The position numbers and the translations under genes were made by a program. Source: Streptomyces sp. NBC_01267 (GTDB taxonomy: Bacteria; Actinomycetota; Actinomycetes; Streptomycetales; Streptomycetaceae). From it: a stretch of DNA of 64,000 nucleotides. Every line of letters begins with the position of its first letter. Position 1 is the stretch's first letter. The stretch spans positions 4,088,001 through 4,152,000 of the forward strand of contig NZ_CP108455.1 in NCBI RefSeq assembly GCF_036241575.1. The letters are read 5' to 3'. Under the pieces are notes generated by a model. It saw only the letters and a list, made by a program, of their open reading frames with translations. It made no database searches and was not told the DNA's origin. Positions 48,796 through 56,342 of the stretch are shown piece by piece.

Positions 48796-50376
48796 ATGCC
48801 GTCGTATCTGTCGCCGGGCGTCTATGTCGAGGAGGTCGCCAGCGGCTCCCGTCCGATCGAAGGTATCGGCACCTCCGTCGCCGCCTTCGTCGGCCTCGCG
48901 CCGACCGGGCCGCTGAACCAGCCGACCCTGGTGACCAACTGGTCGCAGTACGTGGCCGCCTTCGGGGAGTTCACAGACGGCTACTACCTGGCGCACTCCG
49001 TCTACGGGTTCTTCAACAACGGTGGCTCCGCCGCGTACGTCGTACGCGTCGGTGGCGCTCCCGTGGCGGCCGACGCGTCGGCCGCGGGACCTGCCGCAGC
49101 CGCTCCGGCCGCGCTGCTCCCGGGCGCCGCAGCCGAGTTGGGGACCTTCACCGTCCGTGCCCTCGCCCCCGGAAGCACCGGCGCGCTCAGCGTCGAGGTG
49201 GTCGACCCGCAGGGTGAAGGGGCCGCCGAGCGGTTCCGCCTGCTGGTCAAGGACGGCGAGAAGACCGTCGAGACCTTCGACGCGACCGCGAAGAAGCAGG
49301 GTCGCAACTACGTCGTCACGCAGGTCAACGAGCGTTCCAAGCTGATCAGCCTGGAAGAGGCGGCCCCCGCGGGCCAGCTCGTCCGGCCGGACAACCAGAC
49401 GGTGGCGCTCGCCAACCCCGTCCCCGCTCCCGTGGCCCCGCCCGTCGAGCAGGTCACCGGTGGACACCCCGGTCCGGCCGAGTACCTCGGTGACTCCTCC
49501 GACCGCACCGGTTTCGGTGGTCTGGAAGCCGTGGACGAGATCTCCATGGTCGCCGTCCCCGACCTGATGGCCGCCTACCAGAGCGGTGCGATCGACCTGG
49601 AGGCGGTCAAGGCCGTCCAGCTCGGGCTGATCGCGCACTGCGAGCTGATGGGCGACCGCGTCGCCGTCATCGACCCGCCGCCCGGTCTGAACGCGCGTGA
49701 CGTCCGGGTGTGGCGCCAGGACACCGCCGGCTACGACTCCAAGTACGCGGCCGTGTACTACCCCTGGATCAAGGTCTTCGACCCGGCCACCGGCCAGGCC
49801 CGCATGGTTCCGCCGAGCGGCCACATCTCCGGTATCTGGGCCCGCAACGACTTCGAGCGCGGTGTGCACAAGGCCCCGGCCAACGAGGTCGTGCGCGGTG
49901 CCATCGACCTGGAGAACCAGATCACCCGCGGTGAGCAGGACCTGCTCAACCCCATCGGCGTGAACTGCATCCGGTCCTTCCCCGGCCGCGGTATCCGCGT
50001 CTGGGGAGCCCGCACCCTCTCCTCCGACCCGGCCTGGCGCTACATCAACATCCGCCGGTACTTCAACTACCTGGAGGAGTCGATCCTGATCGGCACCCAG
50101 TGGGTGGTGTTCGAGCCCAACGACCAGGCGTTGTGGGCCCGGATCCGGCGGAACGTGTCGGCGTTCCTGGTCAACGAGTGGCGCAACGGCGCCCTCTTCG
50201 GGTCCCGCCCGGAAGAGGCGTTCTACGTCAAGTGCGACGCCGAGAGCAACCCGCCGGAGTCCGTGGACCTCGGCCGGGTCGTCTGCGAGATCGGCATCGC
50301 GCCCGTCAAGCCCGCCGAGTTCGTGATCTTCCGGCTGGCGCAGTTCTCCAGCGGCAGCGGCGAGCTGGAGGAGTAG
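48796..50376 (+). CDS. cis2: CIS contractile sheath protein
   Basis: This 526-residue protein is a phage-tail-sheath family subunit that forms the contractile outer tube. The start PSYLSPGVYVEEVASGSRPI is the sheath hallmark, followed by IGTSVAAFVGLAPTGP. The C-terminal sheath core has GVNCIRSFPGRGIRVWGART, RYINIRRYFNYLEESI and WARIRRNVSAFL, ending in the strand that links subunits. An extra domain at about residues 85-240 (Ala/Pro-rich edges) decorates the outside. Only one sheath gene is present, as in other Streptomyces systems. It starts the main plus-strand structural operon after GAGGAGAG. Confidence 0.96.
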   Translation: MPSYLSPGVYVEEVASGSRPIEGIGTSVAAFVGLAPTGPLNQPTLVTNWSQYVAAFGEFTDGYYLAHSVYGFFNNGGSAAYVVRVGGAPVAADASAAGPAAAAPAALLPGAAAELGTFTVRALAPGSTGALSVEVVDPQGEGAAERFRLLVKDGEKTVETFDATAKKQGRNYVVTQVNERSKLISLEEAAPAGQLVRPDNQTVALANPVPAPVAPPVEQVTGGHPGPAEYLGDSSDRTGFGGLEAVDEISMVAVPDLMAAYQSGAIDLEAVKAVQLGLIAHCELMGDRVAVIDPPPGLNARDVRVWRQDTAGYDSKYAAVYYPWIKVFDPATGQARMVPPSGHISGIWARNDFERGVHKAPANEVVRGAIDLENQITRGEQDLLNPIGVNCIRSFPGRGIRVWGARTLSSDPAWRYINIRRYFNYLEESILIGTQWVVFEPNDQALWARIRRNVSAFLVNEWRNGALFGSRPEEAFYVKCDAESNPPESVDLGRVVCEIGIAPVKPAEFVIFRLAQFSSGSGELEE

Positions 50377-50456
50377 CGGGGCGCGGACCGGATCCGCGCG
50401 TCACCCGTTCCGAACGTTCCGTAACACACCAGTAGTTGAAGGACAGACAGGGGCTC

Positions 50457-50900
50457 ATGACTACTCAGCCGGGTGATTCCCTCACCTCACACAATTTCGG
50501 CCTCCAGATCGACGGCGTCATGGTCGAGTACCTCCACGAGGTCAGCGGCCTGAGCATCGAACAGGACGTCATCGAGTACCAGCAGGTGTCCGCGCAGGGC
50601 GTCCCCGTGACGAAGAAGATGCCCGGCGTGAAGAAGGCCGGCTCCTGCACGGTCGTGCGCGGCATGACCGGATCCGCCGCGTTCACGCAGTGGATCAACG
50701 AGTCGATCGCCGGTCAGATGGCGACCGCCCGCAAGAACGCCACGATCATGCACATGGACTCGACGAACGCCCCGGTCAAGCGCTACAACCTGCGCAACGC
50801 CTGGTGCAACAAGGTCGAGGCCAGCACGGTCAAGGCCGGTGAGGCGACGGCGCTCACCGAGACCGTCACCATCACCTACGAAGAACTGGTCATCGAGTAA
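50457..50900 (+). CDS. cis1: CIS inner tube protein
   Basis: This 147-residue protein is the gp19-like inner tube subunit (Hcp-type barrel). Marks are SHNFGLQIDGVMVEYLHEVSG, IEYQQVSAQGVPVTKKMPG and the end TETVTITYEELVIE. It stacks as hexamers within the sheath and holds or guides cargo. The ATG at 50457 gives the usual N terminus; an in-frame upstream TTG is less likely. Its stop overlaps the next start (TAATG). Confidence 0.95.
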   Translation: MTTQPGDSLTSHNFGLQIDGVMVEYLHEVSGLSIEQDVIEYQQVSAQGVPVTKKMPGVKKAGSCTVVRGMTGSAAFTQWINESIAGQMATARKNATIMHMDSTNAPVKRYNLRNAWCNKVEASTVKAGEATALTETVTITYEELVIE

Positions 50901-51412
50901 TGCGCCGTACGGTCACCCGTCCGTCCGCCGCGCCCGCACTGTCGGGCGCGGCGGACGGTGAGGTGTCAGGACCTGCACCCCAGGCTCCTGCCCCGGCCGC
51001 AGCTGCGGCCATGCCCGCGGAACCGGTCCCCGAACGGCAGTCGCTGCGCACCGAGTTCGACTTCGAGCTGCCGCGCGGCTACGTCGACGCCTCGGGCACC
51101 GTGCACCGCGCCGGGACCATGCGTCTGTCGACCGCGCGGGACGAACTCGTCCCGCTGCGGGACGTCAGGGTCCAGGAGAACCCGGCCTATCTGTCGGTGG
51201 TGCTGCTCGGCCGGGTCATCACCCGGCTCGGCACGCTGCCCCAGGTGCACGACGGGGTGGTGGAGAACATGTTCGCCTCCGACCTCGCCTTCCTGCAGGA
51301 CTTCTACCGGCAGGTCAACGCCGAGGGACACACCCGCGCCGGGGTGACCTGCCCGCACTGCGAGCAGCCCTTCGAGGTGGAACTCGGCGGGAGCCGCCTG
51401 GGGGAATCGTGA
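50900..51412 (+). CDS. CIS tail-assembly-chaperone-like protein with CxxC
   Basis: This 170-residue protein has a disordered Pro/Ala N terminus (residues 1-45) and then a conserved domain. That domain has FDFELPRGYVDASGTVHRAG, MRLSTARDELVPLRD, NPAYLSVVLLGRVITRLG and LAFLQDFYRQVN. It matches a family regularly placed after the tube gene in actinobacterial CIS loci and resembles phage tail assembly proteins. A CPHC pair near the end (TCPHCEQPFEVE) is probably half of a zinc site. The likely role is as a folding or assembly chaperone, which is inference. It overlaps both neighbours (TAATG and GTGA). Confidence 0.8.
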   Translation: MRRTVTRPSAAPALSGAADGEVSGPAPQAPAPAAAAAMPAEPVPERQSLRTEFDFELPRGYVDASGTVHRAGTMRLSTARDELVPLRDVRVQENPAYLSVVLLGRVITRLGTLPQVHDGVVENMFASDLAFLQDFYRQVNAEGHTRAGVTCPHCEQPFEVELGGSRLGES

Positions 51413-51567
51413 CGTACGCGACCGACCGTATCCACGAGGAGATCGCGTACGTCGCCTACCACTTCCACTGGAGCCTGGAGAACATCCTGGATCTCGAACA
51501 CCGTGACCGGCGGCGCTACACCCAGGAGATCGCCTCCCTCGTCAACCGTGCCGCGGCGGAGGGCTGA
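51409..51567 (+). CDS. DUF6760 small CIS protein
   Basis: This 52-residue protein starts at GTG 51409 within the stop of the preceding gene and ends in a TGATG overlap with the next. It reads TYATDRIHEEIAYVAYHFHW, then SLENILDLEHRDRRRYTQEI. This is the pattern of the DUF6760 family found in CIS loci and resembles phage gpGT-type short assembly proteins (helix with a W-x6-L-x3-E-R motif). It probably works with the preceding chaperone-like protein. Overlaps on both sides and strong Streptomyces codon bias confirm it is real. Confidence 0.88.
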   Translation: MTYATDRIHEEIAYVAYHFHWSLENILDLEHRDRRRYTQEIASLVNRAAAEG

Positions 51568-54500
51568 TGGGACTTCTCGACAGGCTGCGCAGGCGGCCGG
51601 ACGCCGGACCCGGTGCACCGGGCCCGGCCGACAGCACGCCTCCGGCCGCGCCGGAGTCGACAGCCACCGACCCCACCGCCTCCGTCGGCCGCACGGAGCG
51701 CGGGGCGGCCGGCTGGTCGGCCCTGCCTCCGCTCACGGGCGCGACCGGCACCCTGCGGTCCGTGTCCGTCGCCGACGCCGGATTCAGTGGCTCGCTCTCC
51801 ACCTGGCAGAACCCCTCCTTCGCCGGGACGTTGTCGCATGCCGTGCTCGACGGCGCTCCGGGCGGCCTGGTCAAGGGCGCCCTCACGGTCTCGGCGGCCT
51901 CGTCGCCGGGGCCGGGGCTCGACCTGCCCTCGCTGGCCCTGCCGGTCGCGGGGCCAGGCGCCGCCGCGGAAGCCGATCCCTCGCAACCGGCGCGTACGGC
52001 CACGCCCTGGACGTCCACAGCTCCGCACGCCTCCGGTCCGGGCAACAGCGCGCTGCCGGTCCGCCGGCCGGCCGGGCCCAGCGTGACGCCGGTGGCGCCG
52101 CAGGCCCAACGGGCCGCCGTACCCACCACGTTGACCAAGGCGCCCGCGGTCCAGCGGCGTGCGCTGCCGACCGTGAAGCGTGCCGCGGGCCCGCCTGCCG
52201 CGCCCGCCGTCCCGGCCCCGGTTCAGGCCCCGGAGCCCGCTCAGGCCCCGGACGCGCCGCCGGTCCGGGACGCGCCCGTGCTTTCGGCCGCCGCGCCGCC
52301 GGTCATGAACACGCCCGAGGCTCCGGCCGCTGCGGACCCGGTCCAGGACCTGCCCGCGCTGCCGACCGCCGCGCTGCCGGTACGGAGCACACCGACGCCT
52401 CCGGCTGCTCCGGACCCGGTCCGGAGCACACCCACGCCTCCGGCTGCCGCGGACCCGGTCCGGAGCACACCCACGCCTCCGGCCGCCCCGGACCCGGTCC
52501 GGAACGCCTCCCCGGCCGCTGCCGACCCGGTCCAGGGGCCCGCCGCCGCCCGGCCGGAGCGGCGCGGACTGGGCGCACCGTCGGCCGGTACACCGGCCCT
52601 GCCCACGCCTCACCCACCGTCGGCCGGTAGCCCGGCAGGTCCCCCGCCCCGTCGGCGCCCGCTGATCGGTGCCCCGCTGTCCGCCCCGCCCCCGTCGGCC
52701 GGGCCCATCGGCAGGAGCGGCCAGGCTCCCGCCCCGCTCTCCCGCCCGGACCGGGCGCCCGGCCCGACGGCCGTGCAGCGCTCGGCCGTGTCCCCGACAC
52801 CCCCCGCCTCCACGGACGCCCGACAGGGCACGCCGCCTCCGGCCGCGCCCCCCGGCGGACGCGGCAGCCCCGCGCGCCCGGGTGCGACGTCCGGTAAAGA
52901 CGCCGCCCGGCGGGCGTCGGCGCACCGCGCGCCGACGCCGCCTTCGTCACAGCCGCCGGTCTCCGGGGCACACGACGGCGGATCCGAACGGCCCGCTTCC
53001 GTAGGGCTTCCCGCACCGGAGCCGGTACGGGAAAACCCGGCGCCCGCCGCCGGGAAGCCCGGGGCGGCCGCGCCGACGGCACCTCCCGCTCCCCGCGAAG
53101 CCGATGCCGGCACCGGCCGCGCCACCGTGCAACGCGCGGTGACCACTCCGGGACAGGCGGTGGATCCACGCGCCCTGGCGCGCGGCGGGAGCGGCGGCCA
53201 GGACGCGTCGCCCGCCCCGGCCGGACGCGGGCCCGCCGACGCCACGGTTCCGCCCGTCGGTCCCGTGCGGAGCACCGCGGCGCAGCACCGGGGTTCCGAA
53301 GGCGCGGGGCACCCGGCGGGCGTGCCCGTCGTGCCGGTGTGGCGAACTGCCGCGTCCCCGGCCCCCGTTGCGGGGACGGAACCCGGCGGCCCGGGTCGCT
53401 CTGCCGCACTGCCCGTCGTGTCCGTGCAGCGTGCCGCGGTGACCCCGAACCGGCCGGTGAATCTGCCCGGCACCGCACCCGCCGCACCCGCCGCACCCGT
53501 CGCACCCGTCGCACCCGCAGTCTCCGCCGGACCGGCCACCCTGGCGAACAGCGGTCCCGGCCAGGCGGGTTCGCCGCGGTCAGGCGCCGCGCCGTCAGGT
53601 CCGCGGCCCGCGGCCGTGCTTCCCACGGCGCCGCAAGGGCCCGCCGCGCAGCTCCCCGTACGCACGGGGGCAACGGCCGGGCAGCAGCCGGACACCGGCG
53701 GCGCCCCCACCCCGCGGTCGCTCCCGCTGACGTCGGCCCGCCCGCTGACGTCCGCCCTGCCGACGGCCGCCCCCGGACCGTCCGCCGTACAGAGCGGCCC
53801 GGTCGGCCCCGTCGCCGTACAGCGCAGCGCCGCTCCGACGGCCGCGCCGCTGCGCCGCACGGCCCCCGTCACCACGGCTTCGTCGCCGAGCGGTGGCGGC
53901 AGGACGGCCGGGAGGCAGCCGGTGCAGCGGCTCGGGACACCCGCGTCCGGGCCCGCACGGACCTCCGCCGGATCCGCGCCGCCCGCGCCTTCCGCACCCA
54001 GGCCCGCCGAGCCCCTCCGGCCGTCGGCAGCAGGCCCGCACACGGCGGTCAGCCCCGTGGCGCCACCTCCGTCGATGCCGCACATGTCAGCGGCCGTGCT
54101 GCCGACTGCCGCCGCTCCTGGCCGAGTTGCGGGCGGGGATGCCGTACGAGGCACCCCCGCTGTGCTGCCCGTACAGCGCACGACGGTCGGTCCGGGGCCG
54201 ACCGGCACCGGTCCGATGCCGTCCGGCCTTCCGGTCGCGAGGCCCATGCCGTCCGGCCTTCCCGCTGCCGGACAGCTGCCGTCCGGCTTCCCGCCCGCCC
54301 GGCCGGTGCCGTCCGCCCTTCCGCCCGCCCGGCCGGAGCCCTTCGGGTTTCCGCCCGCCGGGCCGGTGCCGTCCGGTCTTCCGGTCGCCGGTGCGGGGCC
54401 CTTCGGCGTCCCTCCGGCTGCTCCGGCGGGCGCCCCACCGGCACCCCCGGTGGCTGTTCCCGTCCTGCCCGGCGGCTCTTCCGTACAGCGGTCGGCGGCG

Positions 54501-55052
54501 ATGCCCACGTCCAGGACCGCGTCCAGGCCCACGTCCCGGCCCGCGCCGCCCGTGCAGCGGAGGACCGCCGGTACGCAGACCAAGGCACCGGCGACGGATC
54601 CGCCCCGGGGCCTCGGCCTGCCCGTGCAGCGGAGGGACACCGGCATGCTGTCCAAGGAACTGCCCCAGGCCCTCGGAATCTCCGTCCCGTCCTCCGGGCC
54701 GCAGTCGTCCTCCGCCGCGGTGGCCCCCACCGTCGCCACGCGGCGTCCGGAAACGCCGCCCACCGTGCGTTCCGCCGGTCCGCGGGGCGGCATCGGCGGT
54801 CCGGCCGCCGATGCCGCCCGGCGTACCGCCGAGTTCGACGCACGCAACCTGACCGACCGCCAGGTCGACGACCTGGTGAACCGGTTGAGCGGACCACTGA
54901 CCCGCATGCTGAAATTCGACGCCCGTAAGCTGCCGGAGGGGCAGGTGGACGAGTTGATCCACCGGTTGTTCGGGCCGCTGACCCGGTTGCTGAGAACCGA
55001 ATTCCGCCTCGACCGGGAGCGCATCGGCAAACTGCGCGATGCCCGCCGCTGA
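51567..55052 (+). CDS. 1,161-residue Pro/Ala-rich CIS protein with VQR repeats
   Basis: This very long, mostly disordered protein lies in the middle of the CIS structural operon. Residues 1-110 look partly folded (LSTWQNPSFAGTLSHAVLDG). Residues about 110-1080 are Pro/Ala/Gly/Thr-rich, with at least ten VQR motifs (for example VQRSAV, VQRAAV, VQRTTV, VQRRDT), a 13-residue repeat unit near 274-312 and a 10-residue unit near 884-953. The C terminus has two 27-residue helical repeats (1090-1116 and 1117-1143, FDARxL...QVDxLxxRLxGPLTRxL). It could be a tape-measure, scaffold or cargo tether; none is proven. Overlaps at TGATG link it to DUF6760. Confidence 0.85.
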   Translation: MGLLDRLRRRPDAGPGAPGPADSTPPAAPESTATDPTASVGRTERGAAGWSALPPLTGATGTLRSVSVADAGFSGSLSTWQNPSFAGTLSHAVLDGAPGGLVKGALTVSAASSPGPGLDLPSLALPVAGPGAAAEADPSQPARTATPWTSTAPHASGPGNSALPVRRPAGPSVTPVAPQAQRAAVPTTLTKAPAVQRRALPTVKRAAGPPAAPAVPAPVQAPEPAQAPDAPPVRDAPVLSAAAPPVMNTPEAPAAADPVQDLPALPTAALPVRSTPTPPAAPDPVRSTPTPPAAADPVRSTPTPPAAPDPVRNASPAAADPVQGPAAARPERRGLGAPSAGTPALPTPHPPSAGSPAGPPPRRRPLIGAPLSAPPPSAGPIGRSGQAPAPLSRPDRAPGPTAVQRSAVSPTPPASTDARQGTPPPAAPPGGRGSPARPGATSGKDAARRASAHRAPTPPSSQPPVSGAHDGGSERPASVGLPAPEPVRENPAPAAGKPGAAAPTAPPAPREADAGTGRATVQRAVTTPGQAVDPRALARGGSGGQDASPAPAGRGPADATVPPVGPVRSTAAQHRGSEGAGHPAGVPVVPVWRTAASPAPVAGTEPGGPGRSAALPVVSVQRAAVTPNRPVNLPGTAPAAPAAPVAPVAPAVSAGPATLANSGPGQAGSPRSGAAPSGPRPAAVLPTAPQGPAAQLPVRTGATAGQQPDTGGAPTPRSLPLTSARPLTSALPTAAPGPSAVQSGPVGPVAVQRSAAPTAAPLRRTAPVTTASSPSGGGRTAGRQPVQRLGTPASGPARTSAGSAPPAPSAPRPAEPLRPSAAGPHTAVSPVAPPPSMPHMSAAVLPTAAAPGRVAGGDAVRGTPAVLPVQRTTVGPGPTGTGPMPSGLPVARPMPSGLPAAGQLPSGFPPARPVPSALPPARPEPFGFPPAGPVPSGLPVAGAGPFGVPPAAPAGAPPAPPVAVPVLPGGSSVQRSAAMPTSRTASRPTSRPAPPVQRRTAGTQTKAPATDPPRGLGLPVQRRDTGMLSKELPQALGISVPSSGPQSSSAAVAPTVATRRPETPPTVRSAGPRGGIGGPAADAARRTAEFDARNLTDRQVDDLVNRLSGPLTRMLKFDARKLPEGQVDELIHRLFGPLTRLLRTEFRLDRERIGKLRDARR
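52386..52502 (+). repeat. Three 39-bp coding repeats
   Basis: The coding unit for STPTPPAAPDPVR occurs three times in tandem (52386, 52425, 52464), with one Pro/Ala change in the middle unit. Confidence 0.85.
54216..54425 (+). repeat. Seven 30-bp coding repeats
   Basis: Seven imperfect decapeptide units of type xPSGLPxAxP follow each other without a break (residues 884-953), for example MPSGLPVARP and LPSGFPPARP. Replication slippage here could change protein length. Confidence 0.85.
54834..54995 (+). repeat. Two 81-bp coding repeats at the C terminus
   Basis: Two 27-residue units beginning FDAR and containing QVDxLxxRLxGPLTRxL are encoded in tandem; a shorter third relative (EFRLDRERIGKL) follows. 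They are diverged at DNA level, so they are old and maintained by selection. Confidence 0.8.
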
Positions 55053-55134
55053 CCGGAGCGTGGCCCGGAGCCGATGAGCGAGGAGCCTGCCCCCGGTAAC
55101 GAACTCCCAGACCGCACAAGAAAGGCCGACTTCG

Positions 55135-55572
55135 ATGACCAGCGATCTCGATCCGGGATCCTCGCTCTTCTTCACCCTGACCATCGACGGCGAGGACCTG
55201 GGGTCCTTCAACGGCTGTGAAGGGCTCTCCTCCGAGGTCGAGATGGAGCACTACCAGGAGGGGGGCAACAACGGATTCGTCTGGAACCTGCCCACCCGCG
55301 TCACCTTCTCCACGATCCGGCTGACCCGCCCCCTCACGGCCGAGACGACGGCCGTGGCCGCCTGGATATCGTCCGTCACCACAGGGATCTCCCGGCCCAC
55401 CGCCGAGATCGCCGCGCTCCGTGCCGACGGTTCGCTCGTCGCCCGCTGGGGACTGCTGGACGTGGTCCCGGTCCGCTGGCAGGGGCCGACACTCGACCCG
55501 GCCAACCCCGCTGTCGCCGTGGAGGTCCTGGAGATCGCCCACCACGGCTTTACCGATGTGGAGGCCGAGTAG
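55135..55572 (+). CDS. CIS second tube/tube-initiator protein (gp19-like)
   Basis: This 145-residue protein is a second member of the gp19 tube family, distinct from the main tube subunit. Marks are LFFTLTIDGEDLGSFNGCEG, SSEVEMEHYQEGGNNG and VPVRWQGPTLDPANP, with the ending VAVEVLEIAHHGF. In related particles the second tube protein (Pvc5-type) joins the baseplate hub to the main tube. It begins the baseplate gene series and is two bases from the LysM gene. Confidence 0.88.
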   Translation: MTSDLDPGSSLFFTLTIDGEDLGSFNGCEGLSSEVEMEHYQEGGNNGFVWNLPTRVTFSTIRLTRPLTAETTAVAAWISSVTTGISRPTAEIAALRADGSLVARWGLLDVVPVRWQGPTLDPANPAVAVEVLEIAHHGFTDVEAE

Positions 55573-55574
55573 CG

Positions 55575-56342
55575 ATGTCCCGCGCGGAAGAGAAGATGGA
55601 CGGCGTGATGCACAAGGCGGGCAACAAGCTCGCCTCGGTCATCGGGAGCCTGGTCCACGCCACCCTGCTGATCCACGAACCGCCGCTGGGGCACAGCACC
55701 ACCCCGGGCCCGCTGATAAAGGCGTTCGGCTTCGAGTTCAACCCCTCCCAGCTCTCGCTGAGCCGCCGCACCCAGTGGCAGTCCACCCCGACGGCGGCGG
55801 TGCGCGACGGCGTGCTGCCGGAATTCATGGGGCCCGAGCCGCGCGAGCTCTCCGTGGCGGTCTTCCTGGACCGGTCGGACGACCCGGACAGCAACGACGT
55901 GATGAAGATGGTCGAGTCGCTGTTCAGCTGCTGCGAGGTGACGTCCATGAGCCTCGCGGCGAAGCAGCCCTCCACCCCCTGGGTGGTGTTCCAGTGGGGT
56001 TCGTTCAAGACGGCCAGGTTCACCGCCTACGTCGAGTCGGTGGAGGCTTCGTACACGCTCTTCGGGACCTCGGGGATGCCGATCCGGGCCACCTGCCAGC
56101 TCCGGCTGCGTGAGATCCCGAGCAAGACCCTGGGGCAGAACCCCACCTCCGGTGCGCTGACCGCGCGCCGTGTGCACCGGCTGGTCGCGGGTGACTCGCT
56201 GCAGTCGCTCGCCTGGCGGGAGTACGGGGACGCCACCGTCTGGCGGGCGATCGCCGAGACCAACGGGATCGACAACCCGGAACGGCTCGCGCCCGGTACC
56301 GAACTCATCCTGCCCGCGGTCGAGGAGGTCACCGCCCCATGA
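55575..56342 (+). CDS. cis7: CIS baseplate hub protein with LysM domain (Pvc7-like)
   Basis: This 255-residue protein has an N-terminal hub domain (FGFEFNPSQLSLSRRTQWQS, RELSVAVFLDRSDDPDSNDV, TARFTAYVESVEASYTLF) and a C-terminal LysM domain at about 195-250 (HRLVAGDSLQSLAWREYGD, ending ELILP). This gp53-like protein surrounds the tube-spike junction; LysM in T4 gp53 binds other baseplate parts rather than peptidoglycan. Its stop overlaps the spike gene (ATGA). Confidence 0.92.
   Translation: MSRAEEKMDGVMHKAGNKLASVIGSLVHATLLIHEPPLGHSTTPGPLIKAFGFEFNPSQLSLSRRTQWQSTPTAAVRDGVLPEFMGPEPRELSVAVFLDRSDDPDSNDVMKMVESLFSCCEVTSMSLAAKQPSTPWVVFQWGSFKTARFTAYVESVEASYTLFGTSGMPIRATCQLRLREIPSKTLGQNPTSGALTARRVHRLVAGDSLQSLAWREYGDATVWRAIAETNGIDNPERLAPGTELILPAVEEVTAP

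Noticed and set aside
52386..52502. Possible CRISPR array from the regular repeats
   Set aside because: The repeats are contiguous coding units without unique spacers, and no cas gene is nearby.
51503..55545. Several long open frames on both strands over the Pro/Ala-rich CIS gene
   Set aside because: The very high GC content opens all frames. Only the plus frame from 51567 has coupling overlaps, normal third-position bias and the continuous VQR and helical repeats.
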